NCBI RefSeq assembly: GCF_002019595.1
Contig: NZ_KV917369.1
Location: 4,046,624-4,110,623, forward strand
Direction: 5' to 3'
Source of the DNA: Priestia abyssalis
GTDB taxonomy: Bacteria > Bacillota > Bacilli > Bacillales > Bacillaceae_H
Length of the DNA stretch: 64,000 nt
Below are positions 1 to 7,905 of this stretch, piece by piece. The position numbers and the translations under genes were made by a program. The number at the start of each line of letters is the position of its first letter. The first letter of the stretch is position 1. The notes below the pieces were generated by a model. That model was given only the letters and a program-made list of their open reading frames with translations. It did no database searches and was not told the DNA's origin.

Positions 1-27
1 TATGTAAAGTAAACACCCTTCTTCATC

Positions 28-170
28 AAGTGGCTGTTTCATAAGTTTTAAACAGACCACAAAAATAATTTTTTACTGAATCCTCGATTTCACTGGATTT
101 TCATGCCGGTTCCTATCAAGAGGGCGGCTCAAAAGATATGAAAAGCATATCTTTTGAGCCGCCCTCTTCG
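28..170. repeat. Dispersed repeat type 2, copy 1, ending in a long hairpin
   Basis: This stretch resembles positions 37420-37580 over most of its length: both have CACA-rich AT sequence, then AATCCTYGATTTYACTGGAT, then a run near CATGACGGGTCCT, then a long hairpin. Here the hairpin is a perfect 22-bp inverted repeat (119-140 with 146-167, loop AAAAG). The hairpin arms differ in sequence between the copies although both form. It sits directly 3' of the stop codon of the minus-strand gene at 185-460. The minus strand has no T-run after it, so it may stabilise or process the mRNA 3' end rather than be a simple terminator. Confidence 0.6.
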
Positions 171-184
171 TTAATTGATGATGA

Positions 185-460
185 TCACTTCTCTTTTTCC
201 TCATTATAATATTGAACGGCATACATTGCGCCTTCACTGACCATTTTATTATCTTCGATATCATAAGGATCAGGATGGCCTGCCTTCTCTAATGGGAAAG
301 ATTCAAACTTACTCGCAGTTTTCGAACCTGTCCATTTCTGTTTCCAATGATTGAACATATCCTTGGCCTTTACCCTGTTTTCTTTTGAGGAAAGCCATAA
401 AAATGCTGAAGCACCTGCCCCCGCTAAAATCATCGGTTTTAATCGCATAGCTTGTCTCAT
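185..460 (-). CDS. Small membrane-anchored hypothetical protein (91 aa)
   Basis: I do not recognise the family with certainty. The protein starts with a short basic stretch, followed by one hydrophobic segment (about residues 7-23, with LKPMILAGAGASAFLWL). A charged, soluble region follows with a Tyr/Gly/Met-containing tail (MVSEGAMYAVQYY). It probably has one membrane anchor at the N terminus. The ATG is preceded by a clear AGAGGAGGA ribosome binding site. It lies 31 bp downstream of the gene at 492-782, so the two are likely co-transcribed. The message ends at the hairpin at 119-167. Confidence 0.7.
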   Translation of the reverse strand: MRQAMRLKPMILAGAGASAFLWLSSKENRVKAKDMFNHWKQKWTGSKTASKFESFPLEKAGHPDPYDIEDNKMVSEGAMYAVQYYNEEKEK

Positions 461-491
461 AAGAAATTCCTCCTCTTTTCTTTTATTTTTC

Positions 492-782
492 TTATTGTTC
501 TATCACTTGTTTGAGGTGAGCATAATACTCGGTTAAGTGCTCTTCATTTGCTTGGATAAACGCTTCCTGCTCGTTTGCTTCTAGTTCGAGCGCTTCTTGT
601 CCCAATTCGCCGATATCTGCCACGACCTGGGTTGTCCGTTCACCTAGTTGTACATCCTCTTTCAGCAAATGACATAATTCCGTCATCTTTAAAAGTTTTT
701 CATCATCTGCATTTCTTTCTTCCAACAGTTGCCCCAAAAGGGAAAATAAAAGCGGAAGACGTTCCACTGTTTGTTCCTTCAC
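492..782 (-). CDS. Hypothetical acidic helical protein (96 aa)
   Basis: Not recognised. The protein is Glu/Leu-rich, has no membrane segment or signal peptide, and is probably all helical (heptad-like Leu spacing in residues 9-60). The start is most likely GTG at 782, preceded by AGAGGTGATC. It is the first gene of a probable two-gene unit with 185-460. It is divergent from the c-di-AMP riboswitch transcription unit at 895-1567. The reading frame is open and the ribosome binding site is reasonable, but no domain supports a function. Confidence 0.65.
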   Translation of the reverse strand: MKEQTVERLPLLFSLLGQLLEERNADDEKLLKMTELCHLLKEDVQLGERTTQVVADIGELGQEALELEANEQEAFIQANEEHLTEYYAHLKQVIEQ

Positions 783-894
783 TTTTGATCACCTCTTGTT
801 GTGTGTATACCCCATATAAAAAAAGAGAAACATACGTGATCAATTTTCTAAAATATCTTTTAAGAATTTTTTTTATGAATTCAACTATTTCTTA

Positions 895-923
895 TTTACA
901 AACCTTTATTATCGCCTTAATAT
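895..923 (+). promoter_or_regulatory. SigA-type promoter of the riboswitch transcript
   Basis: TTTACA (895-900), a 17-bp spacer and TAATAT (918-923) would start RNA about 25 bases before the riboswitch at 953. This is read from sequence only. Confidence 0.5.
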
Positions 924-952
924 ATCATAAGTAGCAAAAATATTATAAAGTC

Positions 953-1090
953 TTAAATCGCTGAGTCTTTTTATGAAGAGCGGGGGAACCACTCGTTTTA
1001 TGAATGGGGTGAATCCTTGAAAAAGGAAGGGCTATTCCTAGAGTCCTAATCCGACAGCTAACCTCGTAAGCGTTTTGGGAGAAACGACTT
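953..1090 (+). ncRNA. c-di-AMP riboswitch (ydaO/yuaA class)
   Basis: The conserved blocks of the ydaO/yuaA aptamer appear in order: GAGCGGGGGAACC (978-990), GGGGTGAATCC (1007-1017), AAGGGCT (1027-1033), GAGTCCTAATCCGACAGC (1041-1058) and TAACCTCGTAAGCG (1059-1072). The 5' TCGCT near 958 can pair with AGCG near 1069 to close P1. Aptamers of this class usually turn genes off when c-di-AMP is high. They commonly precede potassium uptake, osmoprotection or cell wall hydrolase genes. Here the next gene is an unrecognised 71-aa ORF at 1272. The intrinsic terminator at 1121-1159 is the likely expression platform. Confidence 0.9.
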
Positions 1091-1120
1091 TTGGTGAATA
1101 ATTCTGTTTTTCTGTAAACT

Positions 1121-1159
1121 AGACCATAAAAAGAGTTTCTCTTTTGTATGGTCTTTTTT
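1121..1159 (+). terminator. Riboswitch-associated intrinsic terminator
   Basis: The stem starts AGACCATAAAAAGA (1121-1134), its right arm ends TATGGTCT, and a run of T follows. It lies about 30 bases after the c-di-AMP aptamer and 110 bases before the next start codon, as expected for an OFF-switch expression platform. Confidence 0.8.
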
Positions 1160-1271
1160 TATCCTAATTAAGTTAATCAGATGTGACGAAAAAGAAGCCA
1201 GTAAGTGTGGAACCAAAACAGCTTATTAATAGCGGAAACATCAAGAAGTTCATTTAAAAAGGAGAATAACC

Positions 1272-1487
1272 ATGTTGAAAGTACTTTTAACTGACATTCA
1301 CTTTTCTCATCAATCCTTGTCTAATAAACAAGTTGAAAAAATTATTTGCGACTATATCGTCATATCTGATGAGAGTCAAGAAAAGAACTCTGTCGAACTG
1401 CAACCTTTTCAATATAAAAACATGTCAAAAAGTGCCATCGAAAACCATATTTTAATCCAAGAAATCGGGAAGCGACGAGGAGAATAA
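1272..1487 (+). CDS. Unrecognised 71-aa protein under c-di-AMP riboswitch control
   Basis: I do not recognise this protein. It has no signal peptide and no obvious membrane segment. It is mixed in charge, with a moderately hydrophobic first half, and ends in a basic IGKRRGE tail. The ATG has a near-ideal AAGGAGA site 8 bases upstream. A terminator follows at 1531-1567, so the gene forms its own transcription unit behind the aptamer and terminator. This arrangement implies a real gene whose expression falls when c-di-AMP rises. A role in potassium, osmotic or envelope homeostasis is inference from the riboswitch class only. The gene could instead be what remains after loss of the usual target. 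Confidence 0.65.
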   Translation: MLKVLLTDIHFSHQSLSNKQVEKIICDYIVISDESQEKNSVELQPFQYKNMSKSAIENHILIQEIGKRRGE

Positions 1488-1530
1488 CCCTTACGTTAAG
1501 AGTTAATGTATTATTTAGCCGACTTAAAAT

Positions 1531-1569
1531 AAAAACCTGGAGAAGCACATGCTCTCCAGGTTTTTATTT
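1531..1569 (+). terminator. Intrinsic terminator after the 71-aa gene
   Basis: AAAAACCTGGAG and CTCCAGGTTTTT form a strong stem around an AAGCACATGCT loop region, with T-rich sequence on both strands. Confidence 0.8.
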
Positions 1570-1604
1570 GGCCAAATTTTCTTCTTAAATATATAGGGAA
1601 AGGA

Positions 1605-1660
1605 TTGACATTAGAATTTTCTGAATTTAATATTAGTGGTAATGAAACTAACTACTACTA
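1605..1660 (+). promoter_or_regulatory. Promoter of the TrmB-azlCD unit with a possible operator
   Basis: TTGACA (1605-1610), 17 bp and TAATAT (1628-1633) form a near-consensus SigA promoter. AACTACTACT at 1650-1659 lies between the expected start of transcription and the ribosome binding site. A similar AACTACTAT occurs on the minus strand at 2511-2519 before azlC, and AACTACTG at 54006-54013 in the second TrmB/exporter spacer. The shared motif is a candidate TrmB operator; this is inference. Confidence 0.5.
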
Positions 1661-1672
1661 AAGGAGACCATC

Positions 1673-2488
1673 ATGAGCGAAGAACTATATCCCTACCTGC
1701 AAAAATTAGGCTTTTCTCAATACGAAAGTAAAGCATACGTGACATTGCTTCAGCATTCTCCCATTACAGGATACGAAGTCAGCAAACGTTCCGGTGTACC
1801 CCGTTCGATGATTTATGAAGTACTGGGCAAGCTGATTGATAAAGGCGCAACATACATCGTACCGTCCGATCCGGTCAAATACGCCCCTGTTCCGGCGAAA
1901 GATATGCTGGCGAGAATGCAAAAAAGCTTCTCAGAAACCGTCCATTATTTAGAAACAACTTTGCAGTCATTAGAATGCAAGCCTGACATCGATGTCATCG
2001 TCCATATCGATGGACACGATCAAGTCCTGCAAGAGATGATCCACATCATGAAAGAAGCAAAAAAAGAGCTTTGGCTGTCTGTTTGGGAGCCTCAAGTATC
2101 TCTTTTAAAGAGCTCGACAGAACAGGCCGTCAACCGGGGAATTCCCGTTTTTTCCATTGTATTTGGGGCAGCAAACGAAACGCTCGGCCATACGTTCCAT
2201 CACAACTATATGCCCCCTGAAGTCGTCCAAGAACGTATTGGCGGCCACTTAACGATTGCAGCACGTGACGGAGAAGAAGTGGTCATTGCGAACTTTACTG
2301 ATGATGCGATGCCGTGGGCGGTCAAAACGAAGAACCCGGCTTTGGTCCTTGTCGCAACGGAATATATCCGCCACGACATCATGATTGAGGAAATCACGAG
2401 AGAATTTGGAGCGGAAAAGCTCGACACTCTTTGGCGCAGCCGCCCTGATTTATATCGAGTTGTAACAGGAAAGCAGTTTAATCAATAA
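1673..2488 (+). CDS. TrmB-family transcriptional regulator
   Basis: The N-terminal winged helix (about residues 1-75) carries the TrmB pattern LGFSQYESKAYVTLL, with GYEVSKRSGVPRSMIYEVL as the recognition region. The C-terminal part resembles the phospholipase-D-like effector-binding domain of TrmB proteins. The 271-aa length is normal. ATG follows an AAAGGAGACC site. The gene precedes azlC by 62 bp in the same direction, so it probably senses a ligand linked to the exported amino acid and controls azlCD. A paralogue at 54098-54883 stands next to a different exporter. The effector is unknown. Confidence 0.85.
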   Translation: MSEELYPYLQKLGFSQYESKAYVTLLQHSPITGYEVSKRSGVPRSMIYEVLGKLIDKGATYIVPSDPVKYAPVPAKDMLARMQKSFSETVHYLETTLQSLECKPDIDVIVHIDGHDQVLQEMIHIMKEAKKELWLSVWEPQVSLLKSSTEQAVNRGIPVFSIVFGAANETLGHTFHHNYMPPEVVQERIGGHLTIAARDGEEVVIANFTDDAMPWAVKTKNPALVLVATEYIRHDIMIEEITREFGAEKLDTLWRSRPDLYRVVTGKQFNQ

Positions 2489-2550
2489 ATAATTTTTTTT
2501 GCTTACTTTCATAGTAGTTAAATCAATAACGTCTAAAGGAGAAGAGAAAC

Positions 2551-3270
2551 ATGAAACAAAATGACTGGAAAAGAGGCTTCCTTGATGCACTTCCGATTGC
2601 ATTCAGCTTTATTTTGTTTGGTGGAATTTTTGGAATGCTTGCCGTGCAAACCGGATTATCCATCTTGGAAAGCGTCGGCATGTCGCTCATCGTGTTCGCC
2701 GGTTCAGCCCAATTCACCGCCTTATCCCTTTTAACAGACCAGACAGGAATGTGGACGATTATACTCGTTACCTTTTTTGTCAACTCGCGCCATTTATTGA
2801 TGGGACTCTCCATGTCCCCATACTATCAACCTTTTTCGAAGAAGTTTTCTGCCATAATGGCTTTTTTCCTAATTGATGAGCAATATGCCATTACTATGAA
2901 TCATTTTCGCCATCACCGTCCAACAAAATCGTATATTATCGCAGTCAGCCTGACATTGTACGCAACATGGGTAGGCGGCACATGGCTTGGAACATTAACG
3001 CAAAGCCTCATTCCGGACCCAGGAAAATTGGGATTAGGATTCAGCTTCACCGCCCTGTTTCTTTCATTGGTCTATTTTCAATTTACATCCCTTTTGCGAA
3101 TAATGGTGTTTGTATTATGCGGGACTGCCGCTGTATTGCTGGCATTTGTGTTGCCTTACGGGCTGCACCTTCTAGCGGCAGGGGTCATCGCTTTTGTTAT
3201 CGGTTATTTTTTCAATAACGAAACAGCAAAAGAAACGACGTCTGAACAAAGAAAAGAGGTGACAGCATGA
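2551..3270 (+). CDS. azlC: AzlC-type branched-chain amino acid exporter, large subunit
   Basis: This is a 239-aa polytopic membrane protein. The early segment LPIAFSFILFGGIFGMLAVQ and the motif FAGSAQFTALSLL are typical of AzlC/YgaZ. Such proteins pair with a small AzlD partner to export branched-chain or related amino acids. Here azlD follows with a 4-base overlap. The ATG has an AAAGGAGAAGAG site. In B. subtilis the azl genes answer to an Lrp-type regulator, whereas here a TrmB gene precedes them, which suggests different control. The substrate is inferred from the family. Confidence 0.87.
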   Translation: MKQNDWKRGFLDALPIAFSFILFGGIFGMLAVQTGLSILESVGMSLIVFAGSAQFTALSLLTDQTGMWTIILVTFFVNSRHLLMGLSMSPYYQPFSKKFSAIMAFFLIDEQYAITMNHFRHHRPTKSYIIAVSLTLYATWVGGTWLGTLTQSLIPDPGKLGLGFSFTALFLSLVYFQFTSLLRIMVFVLCGTAAVLLAFVLPYGLHLLAAGVIAFVIGYFFNNETAKETTSEQRKEVTA

Positions 3271-3578
3271 ACATGTTCCTTCTCTATCTCGGTATGGCAG
3301 TCGTTACTTACTTCTCAAGGCGGGCCTTTTTGCGCCTTCCCGACCATTTATTCTCAGAGCGTTTAAAAAACGGGCTCTCATTCATTCCTCTCGGCATCTT
3401 TGCCGCTCTCATTTTTGAGTCATTATTTTTAAAAGACGGCTCACTCGTACTTGAACCGCTATACCTATTTGCCAGCGCGGTTTGCTTATTGATGATGAAG
3501 TTCAGCAAAAATGTCTTTATCAGCTTTGGATTGAGCCTGTTTGTTGTCGTTATCGTAAAAAGCGGAATGATTGGATAA
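3267..3578 (+). CDS. azlD: AzlD-type exporter small subunit
   Basis: The protein has 103 aa, with about three hydrophobic segments and the AzlD pattern TYFSRRAFLRLP near residues 14-25. It overlaps the end of azlC by four bases (ATGA), so the two are translationally coupled. It is the partner subunit of the AzlCD exporter. A strong terminator begins at its stop codon. Confidence 0.85.
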   Translation: MNMFLLYLGMAVVTYFSRRAFLRLPDHLFSERLKNGLSFIPLGIFAALIFESLFLKDGSLVLEPLYLFASAVCLLMMKFSKNVFISFGLSLFVVVIVKSGMIG

Positions 3579-3627
3579 AGAAAGCCCGAAAACCGCATGC
3601 TTTTTCGCCGGTTTCGGGCTCTTTCTA
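3578..3627 (+). terminator. Intrinsic terminator after azlD
   Basis: AGAAAGCCCGAAAACCG pairs with CGGTTTCGGGCTCTTTCT around a GC-poor loop. It can act in both directions. Confidence 0.75.
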
Positions 3628-3708
3628 CTCTTTCATCCGTTTTAATGCCTCAATCTCCTTTTCGCGGGAAATATTGAAGGATTGCCATCCGTATTCTTGA
3701 TAAACTCT
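3625..3708 (-). pseudogene. Possible 3' fragment of a lost gene
   Basis: Read on the minus strand, one frame gives about 26 codons ending EIEALKRMKE before a TAG at 3625-3627, with stops upstream and no start or ribosome binding site. The composition looks coding. It may be the tail of a deleted gene, but chance cannot be excluded. Confidence 0.25.
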
Positions 3709-3835
3709 TCAACTCTTGCTTTAAAGGATAGAACATCAAAAGGAAAAGAACGCTGAGAAATGTTTTACACATTTTTATAGATTGGATGACATCTTCATGT
3801 TAGAATATTCTGGTATATAAAAACTACATACCGGA

Positions 3836-4050
3836 CTTTATGGTGCCAAATGTGTTGATTCGACCATTTAGCTTAAAAGGGAAATCGGTGCAACTCCGAT
3901 GCGGTCCCGCCACTGTAATGAAGAGTCTTATCGCCATAGTTAATCCACTGTCTTAATGATGGGAAGGATACGATAAGACGATGATCCAAAGCCAGGAGAC
4001 CTGCCATAAAGAATAACACTGTTTTGACCCACGCGGATGGGAAAGTGTTT
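3836..4050 (+). ncRNA. Cobalamin (B12) riboswitch
   Basis: The conserved blocks are present: AAAAGGGAAATCGGTG (3875-3890), CTCCGATGCGGTCCCGCCAC (3893-3912) and the B12 box AGCCAGGAGACCTGCC (3990-4005). It lies about 280 bases upstream of cbiM and is followed by an intrinsic terminator. High adenosylcobalamin would be expected to reduce expression of the cobalt uptake operon. Confidence 0.93.
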
Positions 4051-4114
4051 GCACTAATCAGGCAGATAAATGGGACAGCAAACCCTTCATCTGGTTACTT
4101 ACTACGGTTAAGTC

Positions 4115-4156
4115 AAGCACTTCTTTCTTTCGGAGAGAAGTGCTTTTTATTTTTTG
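4115..4156 (+). terminator. Expression-platform terminator of the B12 riboswitch
   Basis: AAGCACTTCT (4115-4124) pairs with AGAAGTGCTT, followed by TTTATTTTTT, between the aptamer and cbiM. Confidence 0.8.
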
Positions 4157-4325
4157 GTGATGGAAGCCGCTGTATGATTGCAGGAAACGTCCTACCCAAA
4201 AAGGCTGACTTACAAATAAAGCATTGTCATTCGCGTTGGGAATACATTCGGAGGTGATAGAACGGCAAATGAAGCATGAACAAGCAGCCATTTTCATAGA
4301 TTATATCATTTAAGGAGGAAACGAC

Positions 4326-5081
4326 ATGAAAGGAATAAAAATGAAAAAAATCTTCATCATCATTTATTTTGCAGTTCTATTGCTCTATATCCCTAAACAA
4401 GCATTCGCCATGCATATCATGGAAGGTTTTTTACCGATTGAATGGGCCTTATTTTGGTGGGGGATTACCTTGCCCTCTTTAATCATAGGACTGCGCTCGA
4501 TCAAAAAGAAAGTGAAAGAACACCCCGAATTAAAAATGATGCTCGGTCTATCCGGGGCATTTGCTTTTGTATTATCTGCACTGAAAATCCCTTCTGTTAC
4601 CGGAAGTTGTTCACACCCTACCGGCGTTGGGTTAGGGACCGTTCTTTTCGGCCCGACTGCAATGAGCGTTGTTGGATTTATCGTTCTCCTTTTTCAATCA
4701 CTATTGCTTGCTCACGGGGGATTAACCACTTTAGGAGCAAACGCTTTTTCAATGGCGGTTGCCGGCCCTATCATTGCTTATCTTGTTTATAAAGGCGCAA
4801 CCAAAGTGGGGCTGTCCTTCTCTGTTGCCGTTTTTTTAGCCGCTGCTTTAGGTGATTTGGGCACTTATGTGGTGACATCTTTCCAGCTGGCTTTAGCCTT
4901 CCCTGCTGAAACTGGCGGCATAATGGCTTCTTTTGCTAAATTCTCCGGCATTTTTGCCTTTACACAAATTCCTTTGGCCATTAGTGAAGGATTATTAACA
5001 GTCATTATTATGAATATGTTAACAAAATATAATATAAAAGAATTAAAACTGCTGCGTGTCTTAGCTAAGGAGGGGCGTTGA
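4326..5081 (+). CDS. cbiM: Cobalt ECF transporter substrate-binding subunit CbiM
   Basis: The protein has 251 aa. It begins with a signal-like segment and continues [14 protein letters not shown]. In CbiM the N-terminal Met-His exposed after cleavage helps bind Co2+. Further hydrophobic segments and the [17 protein letters not shown] region match the family. It is the S component of a group I ECF importer with CbiN, CbiQ and CbiO, encoded in order downstream. The start at 4326 has TAAGGAGGAAACGAC upstream; the second ATG at 4341 is less well placed. The B12 riboswitch upstream supports cobalt rather than nickel as substrate. Confidence 0.92.
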   Translation: MKGIKMKKIFIIIYFAVLLLYIPKQAFAMHIMEGFLPIEWALFWWGITLPSLIIGLRSIKKKVKEHPELKMMLGLSGAFAFVLSALKIPSVTGSCSHPTGVGLGTVLFGPTAMSVVGFIVLLFQSLLLAHGGLTTLGANAFSMAVAGPIIAYLVYKGATKVGLSFSVAVFLAAALGDLGTYVVTSFQLALAFPAETGGIMASFAKFSGIFAFTQIPLAISEGLLTVIIMNMLTKYNIKELKLLRVLAKEGR

Positions 5082-5082
5082 T

Positions 5083-5400
5083 ATGAAGAAGAATATGATA
5101 CTACTTTTCATTGTCATCATCCTTGCCATTGTTCCTCTCTTCATCCAGAAAGGAGCGGAGTTTGGGGGAGCTGATGGGCAAGCGGAAGAAGCAATCGGGG
5201 AAATTGCCCCTGACTATCAGCCGTGGTTTCAGGCTCTTTGGGAGCCTCCGAGCGGGGAAATTGAAAGCTTGTTATTTGCTTTGCAAGCAGCAATCGGCGC
5301 CGGATTTATCGGATATTTTATTGGCTTCATGAGAGGAAAGAATCAGCAGGTTGAAGAAAAAAATAAAAAGGTGTCCCAGTCCCATGCTGCTGATCGATAA
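5083..5400 (+). CDS. cbiN: Cobalt transport accessory protein CbiN
   Basis: This 105-aa protein has an N-terminal hydrophobic helix (residues 5-21), an extracytoplasmic loop containing FGGADGQAEEAI and the YQPWFQALWEPPSGEIESLLF pattern of CbiN, and a second helix near residues 66-82. It is a required accessory subunit of CbiM-type cobalt importers. It starts 2 bp after the cbiM stop codon and overlaps the start of cbiQ. Confidence 0.9.
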   Translation: MKKNMILLFIVIILAIVPLFIQKGAEFGGADGQAEEAIGEIAPDYQPWFQALWEPPSGEIESLLFALQAAIGAGFIGYFIGFMRGKNQQVEEKNKKVSQSHAADR

Positions 5401-6172
5401 ATACGCTTATTTCAATAGGCTGCAAAACGTTCATCCAGCGGAAAAGATGACACTATCTCTTTGCTTGCTGTTGTTCGTTTTACTTGCCAAAGACTCCTTA
5501 GTATCACTCATCACGTTCATAGTGATGAGTGCTTTTATTGTTTTAATAGCAAGAATTCCAATTTCATACTATATGAAATTGCTTGTATTGCCTGGTTTTT
5601 TTCTACTTTCTGGAATCGTCACCGTCCTGATTTCTTTCACCGACAGACCTGCTGTCATTCCGAATGTTATTTGGTCTGCGCATATAGGCAATTGGCAGAT
5701 TTATATAAGCAAAGAAAGTCTAAACCAAGCTGTAAATCTTGTCTTCGTAGTGCTAAGCAGCATAAGCTGTTTATACTTTTTAACGTTAACAACACCTTTA
5801 ACAGCCATTCTTGATGTATTGCGAAAACTAAAACTGCCGTCATTATTGATCGAGTTGATCTCCTTAACATACCGATTCATTTTCGTATTCCTGGAAGAAT
5901 CAGTGAACATTTATCAAGCACAGTCTTCCCGGCTCGGGTATATAACCATTCGACAAGGAATAAAATCTCTTGGATTACTGATTTCTATGCTATTTTTAAA
6001 AGTGTTTCAACGCACTGCGCAATTATCGATTGCCATGAATTCCAGATGTTATGAAGATGACATTTTGTTTTTCGATCAATCTTACCGCTTCTCGCCTGTC
6101 AATTGGTTCGTCATTACAGGAATATTTACAGGAATGATCATCATATATATACAGTTTGGAGGAAGTTTGTAG
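5384..6172 (+). CDS. cbiQ: ECF transporter transmembrane protein CbiQ
   Basis: CbiQ is the T component that couples the CbiO ATPase to CbiM. The C-terminal half has the coupling-helix region with ARG signature-like SSRLGY and AMNSRCYE. The open frame extends upstream to 5351, but ATG at 5384 (MLLIDKYAYFNRLQ) has an AAGGTG site 10 bases upstream and aligns with family starts, giving about 262 aa. That choice overlaps cbiN by 17 bases. cbiO begins immediately after its stop. Confidence 0.88.
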   Translation: MLLIDKYAYFNRLQNVHPAEKMTLSLCLLLFVLLAKDSLVSLITFIVMSAFIVLIARIPISYYMKLLVLPGFFLLSGIVTVLISFTDRPAVIPNVIWSAHIGNWQIYISKESLNQAVNLVFVVLSSISCLYFLTLTTPLTAILDVLRKLKLPSLLIELISLTYRFIFVFLEESVNIYQAQSSRLGYITIRQGIKSLGLLISMLFLKVFQRTAQLSIAMNSRCYEDDILFFDQSYRFSPVNWFVITGIFTGMIIIYIQFGGSL

Positions 6173-7030
6173 ATGCAGCCCAGTCTTTTTGACATTAAAC
6201 ACTTATCGCATTGTTATGCCGATGGTTCCATCGCTTTAAAAAACCTCTCTCTTACCATTAAACAAGGAAAGAAAATAGCCTTGTTAGGCAATAATGGCGC
6301 TGGAAAATCTACGTTATTTTTACACTTAAACGGGATCTTGCAGCCAACAAGCGGAACTATTCGCTTTAAAGGAAAAGAATTGGCATATGACCGAAAATCG
6401 CTGCTTTCACTGCGCAAGCAGGTGGGAATCGTTTTTCAAGATCCAGACTCTCAATTATTTTCAGCCAATGTCCTCCAGGATATTTCATTTGGTCCGCAAA
6501 ATTTAGGATTATCAAAGGAAGAGGTTCTACGTAAAGTGGAATGGGCCATGGAACAGACAGAAACGGCAACATTTAAAGATAAACCCACTCATTTTCTAAG
6601 CTTGGGCCAAAAAAAACGGGTCGCTATTGCAGGGGTATTAGCAATGGACCCCGAAGTTATTATTCTTGATGAACCGACAGCAGGACTCGATTCTTATTTT
6701 TCTAAACAAATCATGAACGTATTAGACCACATACAAAAACAGGAAAAAACCATTATTTTATCTACCCATGATGTGAATCTCGCTTACGGGTGGGCTGATG
6801 AAATTATCGTGATGCATGACGGCGAAATACTATGTCAAGGAAACCCTGTCACCGTTTTTGAGCAAGATGAGTTCATCAAGAAAGCCCATTTAGATAAACC
6901 GTGGGTCTTGGAAACCTTTCAATTTCTCATACAAGAAAATCTTCTGTCGTCAAGCAGTACCATACCGCAAACGAAAGATGAGTTATTTCAAAAAATTAGA
7001 GGTAACATGAAAGTTTTCTCTAATTATTAA
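6173..7030 (+). CDS. cbiO: Cobalt ECF transporter ATPase CbiO
   Basis: This 285-aa ABC ATPase shows Walker A GNNGAGKST (residues 39-47), a Q-loop VFQDPDSQLFSANV, signature LSLGQKKR, Walker B VIILDEPTAGLD and the switch His in STHDVNLAYGW. It energises the CbiMNQ cobalt importer. Its ATG is directly after the cbiQ TAG, with GGAGGA upstream. The last gene of the riboswitch-controlled operon; a weak hairpin and T-run follow at 7034-7066. No cobalamin biosynthesis genes are seen in this window. Confidence 0.92.
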   Translation: MQPSLFDIKHLSHCYADGSIALKNLSLTIKQGKKIALLGNNGAGKSTLFLHLNGILQPTSGTIRFKGKELAYDRKSLLSLRKQVGIVFQDPDSQLFSANVLQDISFGPQNLGLSKEEVLRKVEWAMEQTETATFKDKPTHFLSLGQKKRVAIAGVLAMDPEVIILDEPTAGLDSYFSKQIMNVLDHIQKQEKTIILSTHDVNLAYGWADEIIVMHDGEILCQGNPVTVFEQDEFIKKAHLDKPWVLETFQFLIQENLLSSSSTIPQTKDELFQKIRGNMKVFSNY

Positions 7031-7033
7031 GTT

Positions 7034-7068
7034 ATGTTAAAGAACGATGTGGATTTTTAACATTTTTG
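7034..7068 (+). terminator. Weak terminator after cbiO
   Basis: TATGTTAAA and TTTAACAT can pair around a loop and are followed by TTTTTGCTTT. The stem is AT-rich and weak. Confidence 0.4.
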
Positions 7069-7186
7069 CTTTATTCGTTCAAAAAAGTCTTTTAGAACAT
7101 GTTCATCCAAAGCCTAATTATTAACGGAATGCGGTAAAATGAAATCATACCATTCGTTTAGGAGAAGAGATAAGGGGGATACAAAG

Positions 7187-7771
7187 ATGATCAAACGAAT
7201 ATGTGTATTTGCAGGATCAAATCCTGGAGTAAGCCCTGAATTTGCGCAAATGGCGGAAGCACTCGGGAACGAGCTTGTAAAAGGCGGCTATGATTTAGTG
7301 TACGGAGGCTCCAAAATGGGATTGATGGGACGTGTGGCCAACACCGTGTTACAGCATGGCGGATGCGCGATCGGCGTCATGCCAAAGGGATTGTTTCGCG
7401 GTGAAATCGTCCATACCGAATTGACCGAACTTCATGAAGTGATGGATATGCATGAGCGAAAGGGGAAAATGGGCGAACTGTCAGATGCCTTCATCGCTCT
7501 TCCAGGCGGATTCGGAACATTGGAGGAAGTGTTCGAAGTCGTGAGCTGGGGAGCAATTGGCATTCATCGGAAGCCAATTGGCCTGCTGAACGTGGACGGC
7601 TATTATGATCCAATCATGCAAATGGTCAATAATGGGGTAAAGGCCGGATTCATCCACCCTTCCCATGCACCGCTGCTCATTTGTGAAAGCGATCCTGCCG
7701 CTTTATTGGAGAAATTAAGCAACTATACACCTGTCTCGAATGTGAACAAATGGAGCGAGCTGGAGTCGTAA
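7187..7771 (+). CDS. yvdD: LOG-family protein (cytokinin riboside 5'-monophosphate phosphoribohydrolase type)
   Basis: The Rossmann-like LOG fold has GGSKMGLMG in the nucleotide site and the family signature PGGFGTLEE, with MHERKGKM before it. LOG enzymes cleave N6-modified or plain AMP-type nucleotides to base and ribose 5-phosphate. The open frame begins at 7139, but ATG at 7187 (MIKRICVFAGSNPG) follows AAGGGGGAT and matches the family start, giving 194 aa. It is a single-gene unit closed by a strong terminator. The physiological substrate in Bacillus is uncertain. Confidence 0.88.
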   Translation: MIKRICVFAGSNPGVSPEFAQMAEALGNELVKGGYDLVYGGSKMGLMGRVANTVLQHGGCAIGVMPKGLFRGEIVHTELTELHEVMDMHERKGKMGELSDAFIALPGGFGTLEEVFEVVSWGAIGIHRKPIGLLNVDGYYDPIMQMVNNGVKAGFIHPSHAPLLICESDPAALLEKLSNYTPVSNVNKWSELES

Positions 7772-7803
7772 TGGGGGGCAATAGCTATTTACGTACAAAA
7801 AAT

Positions 7804-7858
7804 GCCGCCAGTATGCTCTGGTGGAATATCAAAACATACTGGCGGCACAAAGTTTTTA
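7804..7858 (+). terminator. Intrinsic terminator after the LOG gene
   Basis: GCCGCCAGTATG (7804-7815) pairs perfectly with CATACTGGCGGC (7835-7846), followed by a T-rich tail. Confidence 0.85.
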
Positions 7859-7905
7859 TTTAGCAAATAAAGTGAAAGAATCAATAAAATTCCTTGACTG
7901 ATGCC

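Noticed and set aside
575..934. 119-codon plus-strand frame over the start of the 96-aa gene
   Set aside because: Antisense to 492-782, no ribosome binding site, and it runs into the riboswitch promoter region.
4024..4257. 77-codon plus-strand frame between the B12 riboswitch and cbiM
   Set aside because: It covers the end of the aptamer and its terminator, so it is leader RNA and not a gene.
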